NCBI GenBank assembly: GCA_016210205.1
Contig: JACQUO010000003.1
Location: 1 to 53,543, forward strand
Source of the DNA: Chloroflexota bacterium
Lineage (GTDB): Bacteria > Chloroflexota > Dehalococcoidia > JACQUO01
DNA length: 53,543 bases
Direction: 5' to 3'
Part shown: one piece after another, positions 39,593 to 47,858 of the stretch
Layout: each line of letters opens with the position of its first letter
How positions within the stretch are numbered: position 1 is the stretch's first letter
Notes under the pieces: generated by a model
Told to the model about the DNA's origin: nothing
The model's input: the letters and a program-made list of their open reading frames with translations, nothing else
Databases searched by the model: none
Made by a program: the position numbers and the translations under genes

Positions 39593-41098
39593 CTAAGGGG
39601 CCGCCCTCCCCCGCCGCGCCAGGGCATCCTCTCCGCCCGAGGCCGCTGCTGGGGAGGCCGTCGCCACGGCCTTGCCTCCGGCCCGACTCGGACGACGGCC
39701 CTGGCTCAGATAGGTGATGCCCGCCACCACCAGGGCCAGGAGCAGTATCACATAGTTTATGTCAATCAAATCCGCCAGGCTGCCCAAAAAGAGAAGCGGG
39801 AGGACCGAGGCAATGCTCACCGCCACCAGTTGCACCGCAAAGATGCGGCCCCGCATCTCCTCCGGGACTGACTCCTGAACCGCGGTCTGGGCGGGGATGT
39901 TTATCATGGCGAAGGCCGCCCCCAGCGCCAGTGCCACCAGCATCACCGCATCGGTGATGCTGGGCAGGCGGGACGGCGTGCCCCATAGCTGTGTGACATT
40001 GGGGTCCACATACACTCTGACCAGGTCAGGGAGGCTAGGGCCAGGGATAGCCAGTCCCACGAGAGGATTGCCGAAAGATACTTTTATCAGCCCAATCAGG
40101 CCCAAGGCCAAGAGGGAGAAGGTGAGCAGCGCCAGCCCCAGGTGCACCAGCTTGGCTTCAGACCACTGGGGAATGAGCCGGGACAGGATGCCGATGCCCA
40201 AAATGGCGCCAATGCCCGCCGGGGCGAAGATGAACACAGCATCCTCCGGCGGCACGCCCAACACCCGGGCCACATATCCGGGGATGAGCATCCCCATGAT
40301 AATCAGGAAGGCCCCAGCGAACGTGAGATAGAAGATGGACAGGGAGAGACCACGATTCCTTTTAAGCAAGCCCCAGCCCTGGCCCAACTCCCCGCGGAGG
40401 GCGGAGAAGGGCGAGGCCCCCTGTTGCCTCCGGGGCAGCTTGGCCTCCATCCCAGGCAGGAAACACAACAAGGCCGTGCAGATGAAGAAGATAAGGGCGA
40501 TGGCCACGAACAGAGCGTCTACGCTCATAAGCTTCACCAAAATCGGGCCCAAAACCACCAGCCCCACCATCTGGGCCCCGGTGAAGGTAAGGTTGAGCAG
40601 GCTGTTGGCGGCCAGGAGCTCCCGCCGCTTCACCAGGGCCGGAGTGGCCGCCAGCTCCGCCGGGGAGAAGAACTGGCCCACGGTGGCGAAGACAAAATTC
40701 ACCGCATATATCAGGCCGAAGTTGAAGTGGAAGAGCAGGTAAGCCAGGGCCACCAACCCTCGGAGGAGGTTGGCGGCGATGAGGATGGCCTTCTTGTTCC
40801 AGTGGTCGACGAGGACGCCCGCCAGCACCCCGAAGAGAATGGGGGGAAGGATTATGGAGAGGATGAGCAAGCTCATGTTCAAGGAGGAGTGGGTGACCCG
40901 CTCCACCAACACCATGAGGGCGTAGAAGATGGCATTTTGCGCAGTCTGGGACAGCGCTTGGGCTATCCACAGCCGCAGGAAGGGGCCGTTGGCCAGCACC
41001 TCGCGGAAGCTGACCGTGCCCTGGGGCTGCTCGTGAGCCGCCGCGTCCTCAGCCAGCGCCGGGACCGGCCTCCTTCGAGGAAGGACCTCTATGGACAA
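39593..41098 (-). CDS. MFS transporter, MFS_3-like
   Basis: 501 residues, paralogue of the gene at 37843-39447. GPFLRLWIAQALSQTAQNAIFYALM is nearly identical in both (given here as the family opening), with GVLVDHWNKKAIL and ELAATPALVKRRELLAANSLLN. The C-terminal tail is polar and Ala/Arg-rich. The TTG start at 41098 overlaps the end of the broken DUF951 gene by 50 bp; a later start is possible. It lies in the pyrF transcription unit. Substrate unknown. Confidence 0.87.
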   Translation of the reverse strand: MSIEVLPRRRPVPALAEDAAAHEQPQGTVSFREVLANGPFLRLWIAQALSQTAQNAIFYALMVLVERVTHSSLNMSLLILSIILPPILFGVLAGVLVDHWNKKAILIAANLLRGLVALAYLLFHFNFGLIYAVNFVFATVGQFFSPAELAATPALVKRRELLAANSLLNLTFTGAQMVGLVVLGPILVKLMSVDALFVAIALIFFICTALLCFLPGMEAKLPRRQQGASPFSALRGELGQGWGLLKRNRGLSLSIFYLTFAGAFLIIMGMLIPGYVARVLGVPPEDAVFIFAPAGIGAILGIGILSRLIPQWSEAKLVHLGLALLTFSLLALGLIGLIKVSFGNPLVGLAIPGPSLPDLVRVYVDPNVTQLWGTPSRLPSITDAVMLVALALGAAFAMINIPAQTAVQESVPEEMRGRIFAVQLVAVSIASVLPLLFLGSLADLIDINYVILLLALVVAGITYLSQGRRPSRAGGKAVATASPAAASGGEDALARRGRAAP

Positions 41099-41267
41099 AG
41101 CGCTTCAGCCTCTGCTGGAGCTCCCGTCGCCCCATGAGCACATAGCGGCCACAGCCCAGACAGGGCAACCGCACCTCCGTCCCCAGGCGCACCACCTGCC
41201 ACTGGTCCTGGCCGCAGGGATGCCTCTTTCGCAGCTATACCCCATCGCCCGGCTGTATCTCCTCCAT
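41049..41267 (-). pseudogene. DUF951 family gene with in-frame TAG at codon 11
   Basis: From ATG 41265-41267 the frame reads MEEIQPGDGV-stop-LRKRHPCGQDQWQVVRLG and continues intact through LPCLGCGRYVLMGRRELQQR to a TGA at 41049. DUF951 proteins are about 60-70 residues with VVxLRKxHPCG and CxxC, exactly as here, and many have Gln or Arg at the stop position; CAG to TAG is a single transition. The stop is at 41235-41237. A recent nonsense change, a sequence error or a start after the stop are possible. It sits 27 bp after pyrF. Confidence 0.8.
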
Positions 41268-41294
41268 CTTGCACACCATCGCTAAGAAGGTACA

Positions 41295-42092
41295 TCATGG
41301 CAGAACTCGGTAGGTGTTGATAGCATCCCTCAAGGCCAGGGCCTCCCTCCGGGCCGCCGCAGCGTAGTCCCGCCCCTTGGAAGCATAGCTGATTTGGCGG
41401 GAGGCGGCGATGATGAGACCTCCACCCCGGCGGTCCTGCCCGCGGCGCACCGTGGCCTCCAGGTCCCCCTGCTGGGGGCCTACCCCTGGGGCCAGGATGA
41501 GCATCTCGGGGCAGAGGGCCCGAATGCGCTCCAGCTCCCGCGGGTAGGTGGCTCCCACTACCAGGCCCACATTCCCCGCAGTGTTCCAGGCCCGGGCCTG
41601 CTCCGCCACACGCTCATAGAGGGGACGCCCCTCCACTAGGGCATCCTGGAAATCCCCCGCCCCAGGGTTGGAGGTCTTACAGAGGACGAAGACACCCCGG
41701 TCCCGATAGTCCAGAAAGGGCTGCACGGCATCCCCACCCAGATAAGGGTTCACCGTGGCCGCGTCGCACCCCAGGACTTCGAAGAGGGCACTAGCGTAGG
41801 CGCGGGCGGTGTGGCCTACATCGCCCCGCTTGGCGTCACCGATGGAGGGGATATGGGCCGGGATAGCCTCCAGGGTCCCTTTCAGGGCCTGCCAGCCCGT
41901 GGGGCCCAAGGCCTCATAGAAAGCCAGGTTGGGCTTATAAGCGCAGGCCAGGTCGGAGGTAGCCGCGATGATGTTGCGGTTGAACTCCAGGACATCCGCG
42001 ATGGGCATGAGCGCGGGGTCAGGGTCGAGCCCAATGCAGAGCAGGCTGCGGTTGCGGCGCGAGGACTCCTCCAGCTTTTCCCTGAAGTTCAT
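41295..42092 (-). CDS. pyrF: Orotidine 5'-phosphate decarboxylase, type 2
   Basis: Last step of UMP synthesis. 265 residues. LLCIGLDPDP at the N-terminus, the catalytic DAKRGDVGHTA, TVNPYLGGDAVQPFL and VGATYPRELERIR identify the longer, type 2 (archaeal/mycobacterial-like) form. ATG 42090-42092 was chosen because GAGG lies about 8 bp upstream and type 2 proteins begin MNFREKL-like; the frame is open to 42155. First gene of a pyrF-DUF951-MFS unit. Confidence 0.95.
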   Translation of the reverse strand: MNFREKLEESSRRNRSLLCIGLDPDPALMPIADVLEFNRNIIAATSDLACAYKPNLAFYEALGPTGWQALKGTLEAIPAHIPSIGDAKRGDVGHTARAYASALFEVLGCDAATVNPYLGGDAVQPFLDYRDRGVFVLCKTSNPGAGDFQDALVEGRPLYERVAEQARAWNTAGNVGLVVGATYPRELERIRALCPEMLILAPGVGPQQGDLEATVRRGQDRRGGGLIIAASRQISYASKGRDYAAAARREALALRDAINTYRVLP

Positions 42093-42166
42093 GGGCGGCC
42101 TCGCTGACAAAAAGTCCGAAGAAAACCCACTATTTACGGACTTAATAGCTTCCACAAGCGGGGACT

Positions 42167-42195
42167 ATGATAGCATCGTATTATAGCTTTGTCAA
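42167..42195 (-). promoter_or_regulatory. pyrF promoter
   Basis: On the minus strand perfect TTGACA, 17-bp spacer, TATCAT, about 75 bp before the pyrF ATG. Confidence 0.75.
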
Positions 42196-42254
42196 GGCAA
42201 GGATAAGGGAATTAGTCCCCAGTGAAAATATTAGTGCGGACTGAATACGTCCTC

Positions 42255-42362
42255 TCCTAGGGGTGCAGGGGACACCATCCCCTGCCGGGGGTTTGGGGGT
42301 GTCCCCCAGCCTTCATGCAATCACCCCTTCCTGGCCAAGAAGGGGGTCAGGGGGATAGTCAA
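42255..42362 (+). repeat. Dispersed intergenic repeat, copy G
   Basis: GGGGTGCAGGGGACACCATC then CCCCTGCCGGGG, GTTTGGGGGTGTCCCCC and a degraded module 2 (CTTCCTGGCCAAGAAGGGGG) ending in CAGGGGGATAGT. It lies in the divergent region between pyrF and the ABC genes and is oriented with the plus-strand ABC genes. Confidence 0.8.
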
Positions 42363-42394
42363 AAGGGTGCCTAAACAACCTCAAGGCCGTGCCG

Positions 42395-42423
42395 TTGACA
42401 TGATTCTGAGCAACAGCTAGGAT
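42395..42423 (+). promoter_or_regulatory. Promoter of the ABC-2 exporter operon
   Basis: Perfect TTGACA, 17-bp spacer, TAGGAT. The expected transcript start (~42430) lies downstream of the GTG at 42426 and so moves the ATPase start to GTG 42450. Confidence 0.75.
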
Positions 42424-42449
42424 GGGTGAAAGGGGAACTGGAGGCAAGT

Positions 42450-43175
42450 GTGTCCCACCCCGCCCCCATAATTGAAGCCCGAGGCCTCACCAAAAGGTTT
42501 GGGGGCATCGTGGCTCTCCAGGACCTGAACTTGGCCGTGGCGCCGGGCCTCACCTATGGCCTCCTGGGGCCCAACGGCTCCGGCAAGACCACCCTCATCC
42601 GCATCCTGGTCGGCCTCCTCTTCCCCACCTCCGGGCGGGCCTGGGTCCTGGGCCGAGCCATGCCCGACCGCAGCATCGCCTCCCAAATAGGCTACATGAC
42701 CCAGGCAGAGGCCCTCTACCAGGAGCTCACCGTGCGGGAGAACCTCACCTTCTTCGCCCGCATCTACGGGGTGGCGGAAGGGTGCTCCCGGGTGGAGGCC
42801 CTCCTGGAGCTGGTGGACCTGCGGGAGCGGGCGGACAGCCCCGTCCACACCTTGAGCGGCGGGATGAAACGGCGTGCCTCCCTGGCCTGCGCCCTGGTGC
42901 ACCACCCACCCCTGCTCCTCCTGGATGAGCCCACCGTGGGTATCGACCCCCAACTGCGGGCGATCTTCTGGGAACACTTCCGCTCCCTGAATCAAGAGGG
43001 GGTGACCATCATCATAAGCACCCATGTCATGGACGAGGCCGAGCGCTGCCATCGCCTGGGGCTGCTCCTGGGGGGACGCCTCCTGGCGGAAGGCAGCGCC
43101 GCCGAGCTCAAGGCCCGGACAGGGGCCGCTACGGTGGAGGAGGCCTTCCTTCGCTTTGAGGGAGGAACCCCTTGA
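42450..43175 (+). CDS. ABC-2 type exporter ATP-binding protein
   Basis: 241 residues. Walker A GPNGSGKTT, signature LSGGMKRRASLA, Walker B LLLLDEPTVGID and H-loop ISTHVMDEAERC are intact, the pattern of DrrA/CcmA-like ATPases. GTG 42450 has GGAGG 5 bp upstream and lies after the predicted transcript start; the frame is open to 42426. It overlaps the permease by 4 bp. The exported substrate is unknown; drugs, lipids and polysaccharides are typical for the family. Confidence 0.94.
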   Translation: MSHPAPIIEARGLTKRFGGIVALQDLNLAVAPGLTYGLLGPNGSGKTTLIRILVGLLFPTSGRAWVLGRAMPDRSIASQIGYMTQAEALYQELTVRENLTFFARIYGVAEGCSRVEALLELVDLRERADSPVHTLSGGMKRRASLACALVHHPPLLLLDEPTVGIDPQLRAIFWEHFRSLNQEGVTIIISTHVMDEAERCHRLGLLLGGRLLAEGSAAELKARTGAATVEEAFLRFEGGTP

Positions 43176-44329
43176 GCGGGCGGCGCATCCTGGCCCTGGC
43201 GGGCCGTATCATCCTGCAGTTCCGGCGGGACCGCCGCACCCTGGCCCTGATGGTGGTAGTGCCCATCCTGGTCCTCACCCTGCTGGCCGCCCTCTTCCGC
43301 ATGGAGTCCCCCGACATCAAGCTGGCGGTGGTGAACGAGGACCGGGCCCCGGAGAGCGCCGTCCTGGGCAGCCCCGCCCTGGCCTCCCGCATCATCGCGG
43401 CCCTGGAGGCCACCGGCGACTTCGCGGTGACAGAAATCCGCAACAGCCAGGTGGACTCCTACCTGGCCCAGGGCAAGGCCGATGCCGTCCTCATCTTCCC
43501 AGAGAACTACACCCGGCGCGACCTCCTCGGGCGGCGGGAGAAGGTGGACCTCATCCTAGAAGGCTCCAACCCGGGGGACAACGCCAAGATAGTGCAGAAG
43601 CTCTCCACCGCTTTCCCTCACGCCTTGCTCAGCTTCACCCGCCCCGTGGGGGGTGACCTGAACTTGGAGAACAACGGCACCTTCGACCTTTTGGTGCAAT
43701 ACTATTACGGCGGTGACCAGTTCGACGACCTGGACTACTTCGCGCCCGCCTTCATCCCCTTCTTCGTCTTCTTCTTCATCTTCATCCTCACCTCGGTCTC
43801 CTTCCTGCGGGAGCGCTCCCAGGGAACCCTGGAGCGCATCCTGGCCTCCCCCCTGTCCCGGGCCGAAATCTTCTTGGGCTACATGCTGGGCTTCTCCTTC
43901 TTCGCGGGCCTCCAGTCACTAATCATTGTCCTCTTCACCACCGGCGTCCTTCAGATACACTACAACGGCAACATCGGCGTCATCTTTCTCATTACCCTTC
44001 TCCTCACCATCGGTGCCGTGAACCTGGGCATCTTCCTCTCCACCTTCGCCCGCAACGAGCTACAGGTGGTGCAGTTCATCCCCCTGGTCACCGTGCCCCA
44101 GGGGCTCCTCTCGGGCCTCATCTGGGCGGTGAAGGACATGCCAGAGGCCCTGCAGCTGCTGGCGGGATTGCTGCCCATGACCTACGCCAACGAGGCCCTG
44201 CGGGAAGTCATGATAAAGGGCTTAGGTCTGGATGCGCCTCTGGTGGCCCGAGATATCATGGTGCTCCTCGTCTTCGCTGCCCTGATGGTGGCCCTGGGAG
44301 TGGCCACCCTGCGCCGCCAGGCGAGCTGA
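43172..44329 (+). CDS. ABC-2 type exporter permease
   Basis: 385 residues. An N-terminal membrane helix (LALMVVVPILVLTLLAALF), then a large external domain (~residues 45-190, starting MESPDIKLAVVNEDRAP) as in the YhgE/ABC-2 group, then five C-terminal helices including FIPFFVFFFIFILTSVSFLRERSQGTLERILASPLSR (given in part). TTG start with GGAGG about 8 bp upstream, overlapping the ATPase stop. Functions as a dimer with the ATPase. Confidence 0.93.
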   Translation: MSGRRILALAGRIILQFRRDRRTLALMVVVPILVLTLLAALFRMESPDIKLAVVNEDRAPESAVLGSPALASRIIAALEATGDFAVTEIRNSQVDSYLAQGKADAVLIFPENYTRRDLLGRREKVDLILEGSNPGDNAKIVQKLSTAFPHALLSFTRPVGGDLNLENNGTFDLLVQYYYGGDQFDDLDYFAPAFIPFFVFFFIFILTSVSFLRERSQGTLERILASPLSRAEIFLGYMLGFSFFAGLQSLIIVLFTTGVLQIHYNGNIGVIFLITLLLTIGAVNLGIFLSTFARNELQVVQFIPLVTVPQGLLSGLIWAVKDMPEALQLLAGLLPMTYANEALREVMIKGLGLDAPLVARDIMVLLVFAALMVALGVATLRRQAS

Positions 44330-44347
44330 GAGCCCCCGCCCTTGACA

Positions 44348-44365
44348 GGGGAGAGCAAACTCCCC
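44348..44365 (+). terminator. Short hairpin after the ABC permease
   Basis: GGGGAG/CTCCCC stem with a 6-nt loop, 18 bp after the permease stop, with no T-run. It occupies exactly the spacer between a perfect TTGACA (44342-44347) and a weak AATACT (44366-44371), so it may overlap a promoter for the next small gene. Confidence 0.35.
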
Positions 44366-44378
44366 AATACTACTAGGG

Positions 44379-44639
44379 ATGTTGGGGTTCTTGGCAATCC
44401 TGGCCCTGGTGCTGGTGCTTAGGCACCTGGGCTTCCGCGCCTTCCCCCTAGCCATGCCCCAGGGCAAGCTCAAAGGCCTGGCGGTGGGACTGGTGGGCGG
44501 CTATGCTGGCGGCCTGCTGCTGCCCTGGGGCTTCCAGTGGCAGGACATCAACCTGGTGGGCGCGGCCCTGGGCATTATAGCCGCCACCCTCATTTTGGGG
44601 CTCCTGCCCTTTATCAAAATCCTTTTGGGGCGCACTTAG
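44379..44639 (+). CDS. Small hydrophobic membrane protein, unknown
   Basis: 86 residues with three probable membrane helices (LGFLAILALVLVLRH, GLAVGLVGGYAGGLLLPWG and LVGAALGIIAATLILGLLPF). The Gly-rich last helix resembles small GlsB/YeaQ-type or transglycosylase-associated proteins, but the match is not clear. ATG with AGGG just upstream. It lies immediately before the truncated tRNA gene. Confidence 0.65.
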   Translation: MLGFLAILALVLVLRHLGFRAFPLAMPQGKLKGLAVGLVGGYAGGLLLPWGFQWQDINLVGAALGIIAATLILGLLPFIKILLGRT

Positions 44640-44647
44640 TTCACTGG

Positions 44648-44684
44648 GCCAGCGTAGCTCAGGGGCAGAGCAGCGGTTTCGTAA
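44648..44684 (+). tRNA. Truncated tRNA-Thr (anticodon CGT), 5' half only
   Basis: The acceptor strand GCCAGCG, TA, D-arm GCTC-AGGGGCA-GAGC, A26, and anticodon 5' stem GCGGT with loop TTCGTAA are in perfect tRNA order. The next bases (TCCTGTGAGAAG) cannot pair with GCGGT, and no CGCTGGC acceptor complement or GTTCRA T-arm in register follows. The gene is therefore cut in or just after the anticodon loop and cannot give a tRNA as it stands. Confidence 0.75.
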
Positions 44685-45203
44685 TCCTGTGAGAAGTGTC
44701 CCAAATGGTGGCGTTAGATACAAAACAGAACTTTTGCGTTAGTCGGGGAAAACCCGTTTTATATCTGGCGTCCCGCCTGGTGTCAGCCCGTACTTTTCAG
44801 TTTAACGCCAAATTAACGCCAATTTTTTGGCTCCCCGAGGAGAGGGAAAATCCGAACTTTTTGGCTGTTTGTGCACTGTCACTCCTCTCAGTTCAAGCCC
44901 ACTCGCCCCGAGATGGATGATGGAAACCCTGTCTCCCATCCGGGGCCTTAGTGCTGGGAATCCATGAAGGGAGGCAGAGATTGTCAAGGACTGCTTAGAC
45001 ATCGGACTTGTGTAGCACCCAAAAGGGGTAGCCTTCTTCAGCTTGGACTACCCCTTCGTTCTGCCTTGCCAGAAAGAATGCCTTTCAGTTTAACCTGCCA
45101 ATTTTGGTAGGATGAGGCTACAGCAATAAACAGTTCAGAAGATACCCCAATGGTATAGAATATATTATGTGGATAGGTTATATAAGCCATAGCGAGGGAT
45201 TCG
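44685..45203 (+). other. Gene-free attachment-like region after the broken tRNA
   Basis: About 519 bp, AT-richer than everything upstream, without a credible gene. It holds TGGCGTTA at 44709-44716, GCGTTAG again at 44736-44742, and two direct copies of TTAACGCCAA at 44802-44811 and 44813-44822 that are inverted relative to the first. Such spaced repeats beside a tRNA resemble tyrosine-integrase arm sites. Possible weak -10 TAGAAT near 45154 for the kinase gene. Confidence 0.55.
45023..45056. terminator. 9-bp inverted repeat in the attachment-like region
   Basis: AAGGGGTAG/CTACCCCTT, perfect, 16-nt loop. On the minus strand it is followed by TTGGG; with the A/T tail it could terminate transcription entering from either side. 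No gene ends here that I can identify. Confidence 0.4.
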
Positions 45204-47096
45204 GTGCACATGAATTCTGGGAGCGACCAAGGAAAAGGAAGATGGGCCCTCAATGTAGGCCTGCTCAAAATCGTGGCCATTGTGTTGCCCATCCTGTTTC
45301 TGGCCCTGGTCGATGTATTAAGACACACTGTATTTTCGGAGCAGCTTCATACCCTCCCTGGATTCCTGAGCACTTATTTCCTCATTACCGTTGCCGTGGT
45401 GATATTTTCTTACTCCATATTTGGCCTTATCGGTAGACTTCAAGAAAGGGTCGCGGAGCGGAATCGCTATCTGTCTGCCTTGAACACCATCGCTAAGGCG
45501 ACTGCGGGAGCAGCCAGCCTGGACGAAATCTTGAGTTCGAGCCTGGAAAACATACTGCCCACCATGAGAGCGGACGCCGGCCTCATTTGCCTGGTGGACC
45601 AGGATAGTGCGAAGCACTCGGTGGTTTGTACTCGGAATCTTCCCCCCGAAATGGTCGAAAGAATTCAGCGGGCGAAGTTGAAGGATGATACTGTTGCCCA
45701 GGAAGTGATGCGAACCGGCCGGCCCGTGATTCTCGAAAATGTGTTGGATAACCCAAGAGTCGTGGAGGCGGCGAGGAGAATAGGGATTAAATCAGCTATC
45801 AGCGCACCTTTGAAGTTTGAGGGAGAGGTTAATGGCATCCTGTATGTCGCTCACAGACGACAGCGCTCTTTCTCCGCGGCAGATAAGGACTTCCTTGAGG
45901 GCACCGGGGGACAGTTGGGTATGGCCATAAGGCAGGCGACTCTCTACCAGGAGTCTGAGCTGCACAACAGTGAACTTGGCGCGTTGCTTACTGTAGGGAG
46001 GATTGTCACCTCTAGCTTCGACCTTGACGATTTGCTGAACAAAGCGCTGGATGCCGTTATCGAGGTTACTGCGGCTGATGCCGCAGAAATATGGCTCGCC
46101 GACGGCACGGAGGCGGTGAACTTGCGGTGTCACCGTGGACCGCACCGGGAGGCTTTCCTGGAGCGAGCCAGGTTCCGGATGGGAGAGGGAATACCTGGCA
46201 TCGTGGCGCAAAAGCACGAACCGCTAGTGGTGCACGGGCTGCCATCAGACCCCAGATTCCTGCGCCAGAATGTGGTCAACGCGGGCTATCAAACATTGCA
46301 TGCTTTGCCGTTGCTCTACCAGAGCAGACTGATGGGCGTTCTCGTCGTCGCCGCTTTATCCCCCGAAGCCATGAGACAGCCCAGAGAGCTCCGCCTTTTT
46401 CAGGGCATCGGCGAATGGCTGGCCCTCGCCATCGAAAATGCGCGGCTGTATCAGCAGGTCCAGGATATGGCGGTTATGCAGGAACGTGAACGCATAGCAC
46501 GGGAGATGCACGACGGGATGGCTCAGCTATTAGGCTATGTCAACACTCAGACCATAGCAGCCAGGAAATTGCTATCCAATGGTCAGCTAGCCGAGGCCCA
46601 AGTCGAGCTCACCAAGATGGAAGATATTGCCCGCGATCTCTATGCTGATGTCCGGGAAGGGATTTTAGGGCTGAGGATAGCGGCTAAAAAGGGAGAGGGG
46701 TTCCTGCCCGCCCTGCGCGAGTATGTCGAGCGCTATACAGAGATGTCCGGCGTTCGGGTTGAGCTACAGACTTCAATGGAGTGGTCCCAGATACCTACAG
46801 ACGTTGAGATTCAATTAATGCGCATCATTCAGGAAGCCTTGACCAACATCAGGAAGCACTCGAAGGCTACTGCGGCCGTCTTAGCCATGGAACGCAATGG
46901 GGTCGAGCTTCACGTTACGATAGCCGACAACGGCCAAGGGTTCGAACCCACGTATCTGCCACCCACAGGGTGGCCTCGATTCGGCCTGCAAACAATGCGG
47001 GAGCGGGCCGAAGCGGTAAGGGGAACCTTCAAAATAAAAACAGCACCAGGCCAGGGCACCCGGGTGGAGGTGCATGTACCATTGTCTCAGAAGTAG
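45204..47096 (+). CDS. Membrane-bound GAF-domain sensor histidine kinase, NarL-partner type
   Basis: 630 residues. Two N-terminal membrane helices (~20-40 and ~54-77) are followed by two GAF domains (~100-245 and ~260-412), then a HisKA_3 dimerisation domain with phosphorylatable H436 in IAREMHDGMAQLLG and an HATPase domain with NIRKHSKA (N-box) and ADNGQGFEP (G1). GAF domains often bind cyclic nucleotides, haem or redox ligands; no cysteine cluster is obvious. GTG 45204 has GAGGG 6 bp upstream; ATG 45210 is close. The regulator follows after 8 bp. Confidence 0.92.
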   Translation: MHMNSGSDQGKGRWALNVGLLKIVAIVLPILFLALVDVLRHTVFSEQLHTLPGFLSTYFLITVAVVIFSYSIFGLIGRLQERVAERNRYLSALNTIAKATAGAASLDEILSSSLENILPTMRADAGLICLVDQDSAKHSVVCTRNLPPEMVERIQRAKLKDDTVAQEVMRTGRPVILENVLDNPRVVEAARRIGIKSAISAPLKFEGEVNGILYVAHRRQRSFSAADKDFLEGTGGQLGMAIRQATLYQESELHNSELGALLTVGRIVTSSFDLDDLLNKALDAVIEVTAADAAEIWLADGTEAVNLRCHRGPHREAFLERARFRMGEGIPGIVAQKHEPLVVHGLPSDPRFLRQNVVNAGYQTLHALPLLYQSRLMGVLVVAALSPEAMRQPRELRLFQGIGEWLALAIENARLYQQVQDMAVMQERERIAREMHDGMAQLLGYVNTQTIAARKLLSNGQLAEAQVELTKMEDIARDLYADVREGILGLRIAAKKGEGFLPALREYVERYTEMSGVRVELQTSMEWSQIPTDVEIQLMRIIQEALTNIRKHSKATAAVLAMERNGVELHVTIADNGQGFEPTYLPPTGWPRFGLQTMRERAEAVRGTFKIKTAPGQGTRVEVHVPLSQK

Positions 47097-47104
47097 TTGT
47101 AGGG

Positions 47105-47764
47105 ATGGGTGCTATGAAAGTACTGCTGGCGGATGACCATGCGCTATTTCGAGCTGGACTGGCAAGTTTGCTTACAGCCTGGGGTCTGAAGGTGGTGGGG
47201 CAGGCAAGCAATGGAAACGAAGTGATTGCCAAGGCCAGAGAGCTCCAGCCAGACCTCGTCTTCATGGATATCAACATGCCCAGGCCCAACGGGCTTGAGG
47301 CCACCCGTGCCATCAAAGCCCAATTCCCTGAGATGAAGGTTATTATTCTGACTGTGTCAGACGACGACCAGGACTTGTTTGAAGCCATCAAGAGCGGTGC
47401 CGAAGGTTACCTTTTGAAGAACCTGCGGGAGGAGGAGTTTGCCGACCTGGTGAGCCGGGTGGACCGTGGTGAGCCGATTCTGTCGCCGGGACTGGCAAAG
47501 AAGCTCCTGCAAGAATTCTCCCGACTCAAGGGTGAAAAACAGCTCTCAGAAGCAGGGGCCTGGCTGACGGAGCGCGAGCGAGAGGTCTTAGAACAGATAG
47601 CCCGGGGGGCCACCAATAAGGAAATCGCCGCCAAACTCTTTATCTCAGAAAATACTGTCAACTACCACATGAAGAACATCCTCAGCAAGCTCCACTTGAG
47701 GAATCGGGCTGAGGTGGTGGGCTGGGCCATCCAACACGGATTCTCTCCCAAGTCCACGCGCTAG
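47105..47764 (+). CDS. NarL/FixJ-family response regulator
   Basis: 219 residues. Receiver domain with the acidic pair (LLADDHALFRAG), phospho-acceptor D55 (VFMDINMPRPNG), Thr in ILTVSD and Lys in GYLLKNL. C-terminal LuxR helix-turn-helix LTEREREVLEQIARGATNKEIA followed by ISENTVNYHMKNIL. Start ATG 47105 or 47114 (MKVLLADDH); both fit. Cotranscribed with the kinase. It probably regulates the convergent respiratory operon, by proximity only. Confidence 0.93.
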   Translation: MGAMKVLLADDHALFRAGLASLLTAWGLKVVGQASNGNEVIAKARELQPDLVFMDINMPRPNGLEATRAIKAQFPEMKVIILTVSDDDQDLFEAIKSGAEGYLLKNLREEEFADLVSRVDRGEPILSPGLAKKLLQEFSRLKGEKQLSEAGAWLTEREREVLEQIARGATNKEIAAKLFISENTVNYHMKNILSKLHLRNRAEVVGWAIQHGFSPKSTR

Positions 47765-47858
47765 CTCCAAGCTGGATAACTCCGCGCAACAACGAGACAC
47801 TCGCTGAGAGTTGACTGCGAGACTAGAAATGAGAGCGCCAGGATGGCAAGACTGCGCC

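Noticed and set aside
44744-44762. Small terminator-like hairpin CGGGGAAAACCCGTTTT
   Set aside because: The stem is only 3-4 bp and there is no gene ending there.
44648-44900. Group I intron in the tRNA anticodon loop
   Set aside because: No acceptable 3' tRNA half was found; GTTCAAGCCC near 44890 does not form a T-stem, and no intron core was recognisable.
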